Below, piece after piece: positions 38,872-49,708 of a DNA stretch of 64,000 bases. The DNA lies in the NCBI RefSeq assembly GCF_001975785.1, contig NZ_MSFI01000009.1, forward strand, positions 186,001 through 250,000, written 5' to 3'. The first letter of the stretch is position 1. Every line of letters starts with the position of its first letter. The stretch is from Domibacillus epiphyticus (GTDB lineage Bacteria; Bacillota; Bacilli; Bacillales; Domibacillaceae). Both the position numbers and the translations under genes were made by a program. The notes under the pieces are model-generated. The model ran no database searches. It had not been told where the DNA came from and saw only the letters and a program-made list of their open reading frames with translations.

Positions 38872-39516
38872 GTGAATAAGAACGGAAATATTGGAATACG
38901 GCTGACGATTTTTACAGTCGGTTTGTTTGTCATGTCATTTGGCATTGTTTTGCTTATAGAAGCAAAAGTCGGCGCAACCCCGTGGGACGCACTGCATGTC
39001 GGGCTGTATCAAATATTCGGTTTGACAGTCGGTACGTGGACGATTATCGCCGGCTTTTTTATTTTGATGCTTGGGTCACTTTACATAAAAGAATGGCCGC
39101 AAGCCGGGGCTTATTTAAATATGCTTCTAGTTGGATTGTTTGTCGATTTCTTTTTATGGCTTCCGTTTATTGAGACGCCGCCTTCTCTTTCAGGGCAATG
39201 GCTTATGTTTTTATCAGGCCTTATCCTTCATGCATATGGAATGTCATTTTACATTTCCGGCCGTCTCGGTGCGGGTCCCCGGGATCATTTTATGCTCGCT
39301 CTTGTTCGTAAAAAAGGATGGAAAGTATCCAGCATCCGCAGGGGCATTGAAGTAATTGTGATGGGACTCGCCTGGCTGATCGGAGGACCGGTCAGTATCG
39401 GTACATTCGTTTTCAGTATTCTTATTGGTACCATTGTTGGTATTTCATTGCCGCAATGTGAAAGACTATCGGATATAATAATAAACAATAGATTGAATCG
39501 AAAAGAAGAGGTGTAA
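38872..39516 (+). CDS. YczE/YitT-type integral membrane protein
   Basis: About 214 residues with five or six membrane segments. The conserved motif EAKVGATPWDALHVGL and its second-repeat counterpart SGRLGAGPRDHFMLAL define the YczE family. In B. subtilis YczE is needed for surfactin-related functions, but the molecular role is unknown. GTG 38872 is about ten bases after GGAGT; ATG 38863 is too close to it. It lies five bases before cymR. Confidence 0.8.
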   Translation: MNKNGNIGIRLTIFTVGLFVMSFGIVLLIEAKVGATPWDALHVGLYQIFGLTVGTWTIIAGFFILMLGSLYIKEWPQAGAYLNMLLVGLFVDFFLWLPFIETPPSLSGQWLMFLSGLILHAYGMSFYISGRLGAGPRDHFMLALVRKKGWKVSSIRRGIEVIVMGLAWLIGGPVSIGTFVFSILIGTIVGISLPQCERLSDIIINNRLNRKEEV

Positions 39517-39520
39517 AAGA

Positions 39521-39940
39521 ATGAGGATATCTACTAAAGGACGCTACGGACTTACCATTATGATTGAACTCGCAAAACGTCACGGTGAAGGACCGACATC
39601 TTTACGTGTGATTGCAGGAACGCATGATTTGTCCGAACATTATTTGGAGCAGCTTATTGCGCCGCTTCGAAATGCAGGATTTGTCCGCAGTATTCGCGGT
39701 GCATACGGGGGCTACGTGCTTGGTCATGAACCGGACACAATCACAGCAGGGGATATCATTCGTGTGCTCGAAGGACCCATTACGTTAGTCGAAGGAATTG
39801 AAGAAGAAGAGCCTGCCAAAAGGGAGCTCTGGATTCGGATCAGTGAAGCGATTAAAAATGTGCTTGAAAATACGACACTTGATGACCTTGCGAAACATAC
39901 TACAACAGGTGAATCAGATGCGTACATGTTTTATATTTAA
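39521..39940 (+). CDS. cymR: Rrf2-family regulator of cysteine metabolism CymR
   Basis: A 139-residue Rrf2 protein. It has a winged helix (MRISTKGRYGLTIMIELAKR, ISDLSEHYLEQLIAPLRNAG-like) and the family ending TTGESDAYMFYI. It lacks the three-Cys cluster ligands of IscR, as expected for CymR. CymR with CysK represses sulfur-assimilation genes when cysteine is plentiful. The cysteine desulfurase gene follows after 12 bases. Confidence 0.93.
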   Translation: MRISTKGRYGLTIMIELAKRHGEGPTSLRVIAGTHDLSEHYLEQLIAPLRNAGFVRSIRGAYGGYVLGHEPDTITAGDIIRVLEGPITLVEGIEEEEPAKRELWIRISEAIKNVLENTTLDDLAKHTTTGESDAYMFYI

Positions 39941-39952
39941 CGGGGTGCTGAA

Positions 39953-41086
39953 ATGGAAAGAATATATTTAGATCATGCTGCAACGTCACCTGTTCATCCA
40001 GATGCGGCAAAAGCGATGATGGAAGTGTTAACGAAAACATTTGGCAATCCATCGAGTATTCATTCATTCGGGCGGGATGCACGAAGAATTATTGATGAAG
40101 CAAGAACTGTTATTGCGGATACAATGAATGGGGGCTTCAACGATATCATTTTTACAGGCAGCGGAACAGAAGCGGATAATCTGGCGATTTTCGGTACCGC
40201 CCGCCTGAAAAAAAACGGTCATATTATTACGACCGCTGTTGAACATCATGCCGTTTTACATGCGTGTGAAGCGCTTGAAAAAGAAGGATTTGATGTGACG
40301 TATTTGCCTGTCGATGAAACGGGTGTCGTTTCTGCTGCTGATGTAAAATCAGCACTTCGGGACGATACTTTTCTTGTTTCGGTCATGTATGGCAACAACG
40401 AAACAGGGGCAATACAGCCAATTAAAGAAATTGGCATCCTTCTCCAAGATCACCCTGCTGTTTTTCACGTAGATGCTGTTCAGGCGTATGGTATTTTACC
40501 GATTGATGTGAAAGAGTTGCACGTCGATTTTCTTGCGGTCTCGGGCCATAAAATTAACGGTCCAAAAGGGATTGGTGTTTTGTATGCTAAATCGGGCGTG
40601 CCGCTATCCCCATTTTTATTTGGCGGGGAACAGGAGCGAAAACGTCGCCCGGGAACGGAAAATACGGCAGCGATTGCTGGGATGGCTGCCGCTGCTTCAG
40701 TTGCAGTTCAATCGATGGAAGAAAGAACGAATCACTATCGAGAATTAAAATCTCTTTTCATTGAAACGTTAAAGAAACATAATGTTGCATTTTCTCGAAA
40801 CGGCAAAGTTGATGAGTCGCTTGCGCATGTGCTAAACTTATTTTTTCCCGGAACGGATGTTGAAGCTTTTCTGGTCAATCTTGATATGGAAGGGATCGCT
40901 GCATCTAGCGGATCAGCCTGCACAGCTGGCTCAATTGAACCCTCCCATGTATTAACGGCGATGTTCGGAGCGGATTCTGGCAAACTGCGTTCATCTATCC
41001 GGTTCAGCTTCGGGTTATACAATACAAAGGAACAAATTGTACAGGCAGCGGAAAAAACGGCGAATATCGTCAAGCGGCTGTCTTAG
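39953..41086 (+). CDS. iscS: Cysteine desulfurase (YrvO/IscS type)
   Basis: A 377-residue PLP enzyme that removes sulfur from cysteine. The PLP lysine is in AVSGHKINGPKG, and the catalytic Cys lies on the mobile loop ASSGSACTAGSIEPSHVL. It is followed after 18 bases by mnmA; in B. subtilis YrvO hands persulfide sulfur directly to MnmA, without the TusA relay of E. coli. The start is ATG 39953 after GGGGTGCTGA. Confidence 0.96.
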   Translation: MERIYLDHAATSPVHPDAAKAMMEVLTKTFGNPSSIHSFGRDARRIIDEARTVIADTMNGGFNDIIFTGSGTEADNLAIFGTARLKKNGHIITTAVEHHAVLHACEALEKEGFDVTYLPVDETGVVSAADVKSALRDDTFLVSVMYGNNETGAIQPIKEIGILLQDHPAVFHVDAVQAYGILPIDVKELHVDFLAVSGHKINGPKGIGVLYAKSGVPLSPFLFGGEQERKRRPGTENTAAIAGMAAAASVAVQSMEERTNHYRELKSLFIETLKKHNVAFSRNGKVDESLAHVLNLFFPGTDVEAFLVNLDMEGIAASSGSACTAGSIEPSHVLTAMFGADSGKLRSSIRFSFGLYNTKEQIVQAAEKTANIVKRLS

Positions 41087-42217
<1,131 letters not shown>

Positions 42218-42222
42218 ATCAT

Positions 42223-42254
42223 GCCGCTCCATTTAACGATGGGGCGGTTTTCTT
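42223..42254 (+). terminator. Terminator after mnmA
   Basis: CCGCTCCAT and ATGGGGCGG pair (one G-U) around TTAACG, then TTTTC. Confidence 0.8.
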
Positions 42255-42290
42255 TGTTATAATGAAAAAAAACCTTTTTCGGAGGCTACG

Positions 42291-42947
42291 ATGGATAAAA
42301 ATCAACAGGGTATTGAACTATTGCGCGAAGGGAAAATGGAAGAAGCGCTGAAGCTGTTTACACAGCAAATTGAAGAAAAGCCAAATGATGCGGCAGCATA
42401 CATAAATTTTGGACATGTACTTGCGGAGATGGGAGACGGGGAACGGGCTGTTCGATTTTATGAAAAAGCGGTGGAAGTTGATCCATTTGCTGCAGCTGCC
42501 CATTATGCGCTAGGCTCCTTTCAATTTGGCCAGGAGCGTTTTGAGGAAGCAGCGCAATCATTTGAAAAAGCGATTCGAAACGGTATGGAGGAGGCCGACT
42601 CCTATTTTATGCTGGGGCTTTCTTTTCTTTATCTCGATCAAACTGTCATGGCACTTCCATACTTAATGCGGGCAGTTGAATTCGACGAACATGATACGGA
42701 AGCACGGTTTCAGTTTGCATTAGCACTTGCTAAAACAGAACAGTATGAGGAAGCGACAACACATCTGAATACAGTGGTTGAACAGGACCGGGAACATGCG
42801 GATGCATATTATAATTTGGGTGTTCTTTATGCGGGTCATCACGAAAATGCTGAAAAAGCCAATGAATATTTTGATAAGGCGCTTGAGATTCAGCCGGATC
42901 ATATGCTGGCCGGATACGGAAAGAAATTGCTTGAAAAATTAGAATAG
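42291..42947 (+). CDS. TPR-repeat protein (YrrB-like)
   Basis: A 218-residue protein made of about six tetratricopeptide repeats, for example AAAYINFGHVLAEMGDGERAVRFYEKAVEVDP and ADAYYNLGVLYAGHHENAEKANEYFDKALEIQPDH. It has no signal peptide or membrane segment, so it is a cytoplasmic scaffold. In B. subtilis YrrB lies at the same place. A TATAAT box at 42258-42263 may be its promoter. recD2 starts 13 bases downstream. Confidence 0.88.
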   Translation: MDKNQQGIELLREGKMEEALKLFTQQIEEKPNDAAAYINFGHVLAEMGDGERAVRFYEKAVEVDPFAAAAHYALGSFQFGQERFEEAAQSFEKAIRNGMEEADSYFMLGLSFLYLDQTVMALPYLMRAVEFDEHDTEARFQFALALAKTEQYEEATTHLNTVVEQDREHADAYYNLGVLYAGHHENAEKANEYFDKALEIQPDHMLAGYGKKLLEKLE

Positions 42948-42960
42948 CGAGGTGACTGAC

Positions 42961-45336
42961 ATGGCGCATGAAACGAGAGATTTATTTACGGAAGAGGAGC
43001 AGTTTCTTAAAGGCCGGCATATTGTGACGATTTTCCGAAACGATGAAAACTTTTACACCGTTCTTCGCGTCCGTGTCACCGAAACAGACGGAAATTACGA
43101 AGAAAAAGAAGCCGTTGTCACCGGCTATTTTCCAGCTGTTCATGAACATGAAATGTATATCTTTCATGGGAATTTTAAAGATCACCCGCGGTTTGGCCGA
43201 CAGTTTATAGCCCGAACTGCTCAAAAAGAAATGCCTCAGACGAAGCAAGGTGTCATTGCGTATTTATCCGGAGACCTGTTTAAAGGAATCGGCAAAAAAA
43301 CGGCCGAGTCCATTGTGGAAACGCTTGGCGAGGAGGCTATTTCGAAGATTATTGGCGATCGCACGTGTTTGCAAAGCGTTCCGCGTCTCGCAGCAGAAAA
43401 GGCGGACTCCATATATGATACGTTAATGAAACACCAAGGTCTTGAGCAGATAATGGTTGCTTTAAATGATTTTGGATTTGGTCCGCAGCTGTCCATGAAA
43501 ATTTATCAAATGTATTTTGACGAATCGCTTTCAATCATTCAAGAAAATCCATATCGGCTTGTTGAAGACATTGAAGGAATCGGCTTTATTCGCGCTGATG
43601 AAATCGGGGCCAAAATCGGGATTAGCGGCGCGCATCCAGACCGTTTAAAAGCCGCGATTTTATACACGCTTGAATTACAATGCCTGCAGGATGGACATTG
43701 TTATGCAGAAGCGGAAATGCTCTTGCAAAGTGTGAAAGAGCTGCTTGATAAAAGTGCGAATGGCACCGCTGAATTTGACGACATTGCAACCCGCCTTATT
43801 GAACTTGAAGAAAGCGGAAAAGTAGCCGGAGAACATAAACGTGTGTACATGCCGTCTCTTTATTTTTCTGAAAAAGGGCTCGTTACAAACGTAAAGCGAG
43901 TGCTGGATCAAGAATCAAATACGTTTCCGGAATCTGAATTTTTATTGGCGCTCGGTGAACTCGAGGATCGTACGGGTATTTCGTATGCACCTTCGCAAAA
44001 GCACGCCATTCAAACGGCTCTTTCTTCTCCACTTATGATTTTAACAGGAGGACCGGGTACGGGGAAAACGACGGTTATCAAAGGAATCGTTGAACTATAT
44101 GGCGAATTGCACGGATTGTCGCTTGATCCGAAACAATATGACAAAGAAGAGCCGTTTCCGATTAAACTTTGTGCACCAACCGGACGGGCTGCGAAGCGGA
44201 TGATGGAGTCGACCGGTCTACCGGCAGTGACAATTCACCGGCTGCTCGGATTTAACGGTCAGGAAGAGCCGGAAGAGGATGGACGTGAAATTGGCGGCCG
44301 CCTTCTTATTGTTGATGAAATGTCAATGGTGGACATCTGGCTTGCTCATCAATTGTTTAAAGCAGTGCCAGACGACATGCAGATTGTCCTCGTCGGTGAT
44401 GAAGATCAGCTTCCGTCGGTGGGCCCTGGGCAAGTCCTAAAAGATATGCTTGCATCTTCCGTAATTCCTTCCGTCCGGTTAACGGATATATATCGGCAGG
44501 AAGAAGGTTCATCCATCATCAGCCTTGCACACAGCATAAAAGACGGATATGTACCGGATGCGCTTACACAGCCGCAGAAAGATCGGTCATTTCTACGCTG
44601 CCGGACGGAACAAATTCCCGAGGTGATAGAAAAAGTCGTTAAAAATGCGGCAGGGAAAGGATACGAATCACGAGATATACAAGTGCTCGCACCCATGTAT
44701 AAAGGACCGGCAGGAATCGATAAATTAAATGCAGTGCTGCAGCAAGTGCTCAATCCGAACACGGACGACCGGCGAAAAGAACTTCCATTTGGTTCGGTTA
44801 CATACCGCATCGGTGACAAAGTGCTTCAGCTCGTCAATCAGCCGGAACAAAATGTGTTTAACGGTGATATTGGTGAAATTATTTCAATCTTTTTTGCAAA
44901 AGAAAACACGGAAAAAGAGGACATGGTCATTGTGTCTTATGAAGGCAACGAAGTGACGTATACGCGTAATGATTTAAATCAAATTACACATGCGTTCTGC
45001 TGCTCCATTCATAAATCGCAGGGGAGTGAATTTCCAATTGTCATTTTGCCGGTTGTGAAATCATATTATCGGATGCTGCGGCGCAATTTGCTGTACACGG
45101 CGATTACACGCAGCAAGCAATTTCTTATTTTGTGCGGCGAAGAAGAGGCATTTAACATCGGGATCGAAAGAAACGATGATCTGATCCGTAAAACGGCACT
45201 GGCGGAGCGCCTTGCAGAAGAAGGTTCAGCACTCGTTGTATCATCTGACCAAAAGCTGACAGAAGAAACCTGGATGACAGTTGATCCCATGATTGGTATG
45301 GAAGGCATCACGCCATTCGATTTTTTACATGCGTAA
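42961..45336 (+). CDS. recD2: ATP-dependent 5'-3' DNA helicase RecD2 (YrrC)
   Basis: A 791-residue SF1B helicase found without RecBC. The N-terminal extension (1-330) includes helix-hairpin-helix motifs (YLSGDLFKGIGKKTAESIVE and LVEDIEGIGFIRADEIG). Walker A is LTGGPGTGKTT, motif II LLIVDEMSMVDI, motif III VGDEDQLPSVGPGQ and motif VI RRNLLYTAITRSK. It acts in replication-fork stability and repair. ATG 42961 is chosen: GAGGTG is six bases upstream. Confidence 0.96.
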   Translation: MAHETRDLFTEEEQFLKGRHIVTIFRNDENFYTVLRVRVTETDGNYEEKEAVVTGYFPAVHEHEMYIFHGNFKDHPRFGRQFIARTAQKEMPQTKQGVIAYLSGDLFKGIGKKTAESIVETLGEEAISKIIGDRTCLQSVPRLAAEKADSIYDTLMKHQGLEQIMVALNDFGFGPQLSMKIYQMYFDESLSIIQENPYRLVEDIEGIGFIRADEIGAKIGISGAHPDRLKAAILYTLELQCLQDGHCYAEAEMLLQSVKELLDKSANGTAEFDDIATRLIELEESGKVAGEHKRVYMPSLYFSEKGLVTNVKRVLDQESNTFPESEFLLALGELEDRTGISYAPSQKHAIQTALSSPLMILTGGPGTGKTTVIKGIVELYGELHGLSLDPKQYDKEEPFPIKLCAPTGRAAKRMMESTGLPAVTIHRLLGFNGQEEPEEDGREIGGRLLIVDEMSMVDIWLAHQLFKAVPDDMQIVLVGDEDQLPSVGPGQVLKDMLASSVIPSVRLTDIYRQEEGSSIISLAHSIKDGYVPDALTQPQKDRSFLRCRTEQIPEVIEKVVKNAAGKGYESRDIQVLAPMYKGPAGIDKLNAVLQQVLNPNTDDRRKELPFGSVTYRIGDKVLQLVNQPEQNVFNGDIGEIISIFFAKENTEKEDMVIVSYEGNEVTYTRNDLNQITHAFCCSIHKSQGSEFPIVILPVVKSYYRMLRRNLLYTAITRSKQFLILCGEEEAFNIGIERNDDLIRKTALAERLAEEGSALVVSSDQKLTEETWMTVDPMIGMEGITPFDFLHA

Positions 45337-45392
45337 AGCATAAGGAACAGGGCAGGCGGACATACTGTTAAAAAAAGATGGGGTGACCATAA

Positions 45393-45557
45393 ATGACAAC
45401 TTGTCCGAACTGTGGAAGTCGCGAAATCGGGAAAATCGGCACCGGTCAATTTTTTTGCCGTGACTGCTGTGTGGAAATGTCAGAACTTGAAGGCGGCCTT
45501 GTCATCCACCAAGTGGAAGAAGACGGTTCACTTAGTCCAATTGATGAATGGTCGTAA
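45393..45557 (+). CDS. 54-residue zinc-ribbon-like microprotein
   Basis: A small protein with two Cys pairs (TCPNCGS and FFCRDCCVE), enough to bind zinc, followed by an acidic tail ending SPIDEWS. GGGGTGA lies five bases before the ATG. It is located between recD2 and the alaS leader, in the place of B. subtilis yrrD. The function is not known to me. Its short length hides it from length-filtered gene calls. Confidence 0.7.
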   Translation: MTTCPNCGSREIGKIGTGQFFCRDCCVEMSELEGGLVIHQVEEDGSLSPIDEWS

Positions 45558-45572
45558 AGCGTGCTTGCTGCA

Positions 45573-45601
45573 TTGACAAACAGTCTAATCCTTTTTATAA
45601 T
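45573..45601 (+). promoter_or_regulatory. Consensus sigma-A promoter of alaS
   Basis: TTGACA (45573-45578), exactly 17 bases, TATAAT (45596-45601). This is a perfect sigma-A promoter just ahead of the T-box leader. Confidence 0.93.
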
Positions 45602-45617
45602 TCGGGTATCAATTTAT

Positions 45618-45848
45618 TTTGACAAATCGGAGAAGGACAAAAGTACATCATAGCCCATTCGATTAGAGAAGAATTCCCTAAGGCTGAAAGGAATTCTGGA
45701 TGAAGAATGATAGAAAGCTGGGTCCCGAGTGCAGCAATCACTGCCGTATGCCGCGTTAAGGCGTTTGAGAGGCGAATCCATTTGATTCGCAATCAGGGTG
45801 GTACCGCGAAGAAGCTTCGTCCCTGTTATGGGGATGGGGCTTTTTTTG
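45618..45848 (+). promoter_or_regulatory. T-box riboswitch upstream of alaS
   Basis: The T-box sequence AGGGTGGTACCGCG is at 45795-45808. Stem I has GGACAAAAGTA and AGAGA elements, and a distal helix AGAATTCC/GGAATTCT. GCT at 45717-45719 followed by G in AAAGCTGGG is the probable alanine specifier. The competing terminator is at 45811-45848. It senses uncharged tRNA-Ala and controls alaS. Confidence 0.9.
45811..45848 (+). terminator. T-box terminator of the alaS leader
   Basis: AGCTTCGTCCCT pairs with GGGGATGGGGCT throughout if G-U pairs are allowed, followed by T7. Confidence 0.85.
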
Positions 45849-45906
45849 CTGTCTTTTCGTCCTTTCCCACATCTTACATAAAATAAGTTAAAGGAGGAAT
45901 TTTTTT

Positions 45907-48537
45907 ATGAAAGCATTAACTGGCGCTGACATTCGCCGCCTGTATTTAGAATTTTTCCAGGAGAAAGGCCACAGGGTAGAACCAAGTGCACCGCTTGTGC
46001 CAATTGACGATCCGAGCTTGCTTTGGATTAACAGCGGTGTAGCGACATTAAAGAAATATTTTGATGGCCGTATTATTCCAGATAATCCCCGGATTACGAA
46101 TGCACAAAAATCAATCCGGACGAACGATATCGAAAACGTAGGAAAAACGGCACGTCACCATACATTTTTTGAAATGCTCGGGAACTTTTCGATCGGTGAA
46201 TATTTTAAAAAAGAAGCGATTCACTGGGCTTGGGAATTCCTGACGGATGAAAAGTGGATTGGTTTTGATGCGGACAAGTTGTCTGTAACGATTCACCCGG
46301 AAGATGAAGAAGCATATTTAATTTGGAAGAATGAAGTCGGAGTACCGGATGAGCGTATTATTCGCTTGGAAGGGAACTTCTGGGACATAGGCGAAGGACC
46401 AAGCGGACCAAATACAGAAATTTTTTACGACCGGGGATCGGAGTATGGTGATGATGAAAACGATCCAGAATTGTTCCCTGGCGGGGAAAATGACCGTTAT
46501 CTTGAAGTATGGAACCTCGTATTCTCAGAATTTAACCATAACCCGGATGGCACGTACACCCCGCTGCCAAAGAAAAACATTGATACAGGGATGGGCCTTG
46601 AGCGAATGGCTTCAGTCGTCCAAAATGTACCAACAAATTTTGACACAGATTTATTTATGCCGATTATTCGTGAAACAGAACGTATTTCAAGTGAGCAATA
46701 CCGTGTGGATGCAGAAAAAGATACGGCTTTTAAAGTAATTGCCGACCACATTCGTACGGTTGCATTTGCCATCGGTGACGGTGCACTGCCATCAAATGAA
46801 GGCCGCGGTTATGTATTGAGACGGCTGCTTCGCCGAGCAGTACGGTATGCGAAACAAATCGGCATTAACCGTCCATTTATGTATGAGCTTGTCCCGGTTG
46901 TTGGAGACGTCATGAAAGACTACTATCCGGAAGTAAACGATAAACAATCGTTCATTCAAAAAGTAATCAAAAACGAGGAAGTACGATTCCATGAAACGTT
47001 GAATGATGGACTTGCCATTTTGTCATCTGTTATTAAAAAAGCCAAAGATGCCGGATCCGGTACAATTGATGGCGCGGATGTTTTCCGTTTATATGATACG
47101 TACGGATTCCCGGTTGAATTGACGGAAGAATATGCGGAAGAAGAAGGTATGAAAGCAGACCGAGAAGGCTTCGAAGAGGAAATGAAACAGCAGCGCGATC
47201 GTGCACGTGCAGCGCGTCAGGATACAGATTCGATGCAAGTGCAAGGTGGTGTTTTATCATCTATCACAACTGAAAGCACGTTCACATATGACCGCCTTAC
47301 TGTAGATACAACAGCAGCTGTCATCATAAAAGATGGTACCCTGGTCGATGAAGCGCATGAAGGAGAAGAAATTCAATTTATTTTAACGGAAACCCCGTTT
47401 TATGCAGAAAGCGGCGGACAGATTGCCGATAAAGGCGTTCTTGAATCCGATGAGGTGCGAGTTGCAGTAAAAGACGTACAAAAAGCGCCGAATGGACAAA
47501 ATGTTCACAGCGCGGTGGTCGAAAGCGGTATATTGAAAGTAAACAGCAGTGTGACAGCAAAGGTAGATGTCGTGTCACGTGGGAAAATCGTTAAAAACCA
47601 TACTGCAACACATTTGATGCATCAAGCGTTAAAAGATGTGCTTGGCACCCACGTCAATCAGGCGGGATCACTTGTAGAACCGGATCGTCTCCGTTTTGAT
47701 TTCTCACACTTCGGACAGGTTACAGCTGAGGAAATCTCTCGGGTTGAAGCGATCGTCAATGAAAAAATTTGGCAGGGGATTGCTGTGGAAACCGCTCTTA
47801 AACCAATTGCGGAAGCGAAAGCAATGGGGGCGATGGCACTGTTCGGCGAAAAATATGGTGATATTGTCCGAGTCGTCTCAATCGGGGATTACAGCCTGGA
47901 GCTTTGCGGCGGCTGCCACGTCGTAAGTACGGCAGAAATCGGGTTGTTTAAAGTGTTGTCTGAAAGTGGAATTGGTGCGGGGACTCGGCGTATTGAAGCT
48001 GTTACAGGTGAAGGCGCGTTCCGCTATTTGAACGAACAGGCGGAAGTATTAAAAGAGGCTGCAGCAAAATTAAAAACAAACACGAAAGATATTTTAGCAA
48101 AAGCGGACAGCCTTCAAGCGGATCTAAAAGAATTACAGCGTGAAAATGAATCACTTTCGAAAAAGTTGTCAAATATAGAAGCAGGCAGTTTGACAGATCA
48201 AATTAAAACGATTAATGGCGTCCAGCTTCTTGCTGCAAGCGTTCAGGCAGCAGATATGAATTCACTCCGTACGATGGCGGACGAACTAAAACAAAAAGTG
48301 ACACCTGGTATCATCGTTCTTGCGGCGCCTGCAGATGGCAAAGTGAATGTTGTGACGGCGGTAACAGGAGATTTGACAGAGAAAGGCTATCATGCTGGGA
48401 AACTTGTCAAAGAAGTAGCAGGACGTCTCGGAGGAGGCGGCGGAGGACGTGCGGATATGGCACAGGCCGGCGGCAAAGATCCGTCTAAAATAGAGGAAGC
48501 ACTACAAAGTGCGGAAGAATGGGTGAAATCCATTTGA
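45907..48537 (+). CDS. alaS: Alanyl-tRNA synthetase
   Basis: An 876-residue class II synthetase. The catalytic domain begins [22 protein letters not shown]. The editing domain has [12 protein letters not shown] with two zinc ligands and the CGGCHV motif with the others. The C-Ala DHHA1-like domain ends [17 protein letters not shown]. The start follows AAAGGAGGAATTTTTTT. It is controlled by the T-box leader. Confidence 0.98.
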   Translation: MKALTGADIRRLYLEFFQEKGHRVEPSAPLVPIDDPSLLWINSGVATLKKYFDGRIIPDNPRITNAQKSIRTNDIENVGKTARHHTFFEMLGNFSIGEYFKKEAIHWAWEFLTDEKWIGFDADKLSVTIHPEDEEAYLIWKNEVGVPDERIIRLEGNFWDIGEGPSGPNTEIFYDRGSEYGDDENDPELFPGGENDRYLEVWNLVFSEFNHNPDGTYTPLPKKNIDTGMGLERMASVVQNVPTNFDTDLFMPIIRETERISSEQYRVDAEKDTAFKVIADHIRTVAFAIGDGALPSNEGRGYVLRRLLRRAVRYAKQIGINRPFMYELVPVVGDVMKDYYPEVNDKQSFIQKVIKNEEVRFHETLNDGLAILSSVIKKAKDAGSGTIDGADVFRLYDTYGFPVELTEEYAEEEGMKADREGFEEEMKQQRDRARAARQDTDSMQVQGGVLSSITTESTFTYDRLTVDTTAAVIIKDGTLVDEAHEGEEIQFILTETPFYAESGGQIADKGVLESDEVRVAVKDVQKAPNGQNVHSAVVESGILKVNSSVTAKVDVVSRGKIVKNHTATHLMHQALKDVLGTHVNQAGSLVEPDRLRFDFSHFGQVTAEEISRVEAIVNEKIWQGIAVETALKPIAEAKAMGAMALFGEKYGDIVRVVSIGDYSLELCGGCHVVSTAEIGLFKVLSESGIGAGTRRIEAVTGEGAFRYLNEQAEVLKEAAAKLKTNTKDILAKADSLQADLKELQRENESLSKKLSNIEAGSLTDQIKTINGVQLLAASVQAADMNSLRTMADELKQKVTPGIIVLAAPADGKVNVVTAVTGDLTEKGYHAGKLVKEVAGRLGGGGGGRADMAQAGGKDPSKIEEALQSAEEWVKSI

Positions 48538-48617
48538 ATATGTCGCCATTTGTTGTACAATGAACATAACGTACGGGAGCGGGCAGAATTCTCCCCGCAT
48601 GAAGTGAGGTGCTGACA

Positions 48618-48893
48618 GTGAGTTCTTTTGACAAGACAATGCGGTTTAACTTTCCTGAAGAACCGTATGACGAAAATGTAAAAGAAGTATTGTTTAAAGT
48701 GCATAGGGCTCTGGAAGAAAAAGGCTATAATCCAATTAACCAAATTGTCGGCTATTTACTATCCGGTGACCCAGCGTACATTCCGCGTCATAACGATGCA
48801 CGCAATTTAATCCGGCGGCTCGAACGGGATGAAATCATTGAAGAACTTGTCAAAACGTACTTGAAAGGACAGCAGGAGGATTTGACATCATGA
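48618..48893 (+). CDS. IreB-family regulatory phosphoprotein (YrzL)
   Basis: A 91-residue protein nearly identical in layout to Yrz[16 protein letters not shown] at the start and [37 protein letters not shown] in the middle. In Enterococcus, IreB is phosphorylated by the kinase IreK and affects cephalosporin resistance. GTG 48618 is six bases after GAGGTG. It overlaps ruvX by four bases. Confidence 0.92.
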   Translation: MSSFDKTMRFNFPEEPYDENVKEVLFKVHRALEEKGYNPINQIVGYLLSGDPAYIPRHNDARNLIRRLERDEIIEELVKTYLKGQQEDLTS

Positions 48894-49306
48894 GAACAAT
48901 GGGCCTTGACGCCGGCACGAAAACAGTAGGCATTGCCATCAGTGATGCCTTTGGCTGGACAGCGCAAGGCATAGAAACAATAAAGATTGATGAAGAAGCT
49001 GGCATCTTTGGCATGGAGCGTATCGGTGAACTGTGCCGGGAGCATGAGGTAAGCAAATTTGTTGTCGGGTTTCCAAAAAATATGAACAATACAGTAGGTC
49101 CCCGCGGTGAAGCGGCGCAGCGTTTTGCGGCGCTGCTTGAGGAAACGTTTGGGTTCCCCGTTGTTCTTTGGGATGAACGGCTGTCGACAATGGCAGCGGA
49201 ACGCGTATTGCTTGAAGCGGATGTCAGCAGGAAGAAAAGAAAAAAAGTGATCGATAAAATGGCTGCAGTGATGATCCTTCAAGGATATCTCGACAGTCAA
49301 AAATAA
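48890..49306 (+). CDS. ruvX: Putative Holliday junction resolvase / pre-16S rRNA nuclease YqgF (RuvX, YrrK)
   Basis: A 138-residue RNase H-like protein. Conserved acidic positions are visible in [35 protein letters not shown] and [17 protein letters not shown]. The family processes the 5' end of 16S rRNA in E. coli and was first proposed as a junction resolvase. It is coupled to yrzL by an ATGA overlap. Confidence 0.94.
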   Translation: MRTMGLDAGTKTVGIAISDAFGWTAQGIETIKIDEEAGIFGMERIGELCREHEVSKFVVGFPKNMNNTVGPRGEAAQRFAALLEETFGFPVVLWDERLSTMAAERVLLEADVSRKKRKKVIDKMAAVMILQGYLDSQK

Positions 49307-49320
49307 CGAGGTGACCAATA

Positions 49321-49608
49321 ATGGAACATGGAGAAAAACAAATAACAGTAATTGATGAGAATGGCAACGAGCAGCTTTGTGAAGTGCTTTTCACCTTCGA
49401 TTCTGATGAATTCGAAAAATCATACGTGCTTTATTTTCCGGTAGGAGCAGAAGAAGACGAGAATGAAGAAATTGAAATCCACGCGTCATCTTTCCTTCCA
49501 GGCGAAGATGGAGAAGACGGCGAACTTCAGCCGATCGAGTCGGATGAAGAGTGGGAAATGATTGAAGAAATGCTCAATACGTTTCTCGATGATGAAGAAC
49601 AGGAATAA
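49321..49608 (+). CDS. DUF1292 protein (YrzB)
   Basis: A 95-residue, highly acidic protein. The DUF1292 core is [33 protein letters not shown], with an acidic end ([27 protein letters not shown]). Function unknown. The order yrzL-yrrK-yrzB is conserved across Bacillota, and a terminator follows. Confidence 0.92.
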   Translation: MEHGEKQITVIDENGNEQLCEVLFTFDSDEFEKSYVLYFPVGAEEDENEEIEIHASSFLPGEDGEDGELQPIESDEEWEMIEEMLNTFLDDEEQE

Positions 49609-49615
49609 TTTTGAC

Positions 49616-49648
49616 GGACAGGTGACGCTTTAGCACCTGTCCTTTTTC
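49616..49648 (+). terminator. Terminator after yrzB
   Basis: GGACAGGTG and CACCTGTCC form a perfect 9-bp stem with an eight-base loop, followed by TTTTTCTT. Confidence 0.92.
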
Positions 49649-49708
49649 TTTTGACATCCTTCTTGTATAATAAAGAAAAGTGCAGGATGTTGTCGAAAGG
49701 GGATTTTT

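Noticed and set aside
49651-49671. TTGACA and TATAAT ahead of mltG as a sigma-A promoter
   Set aside because: The boxes are only nine bases apart, far too close; another arrangement is needed.
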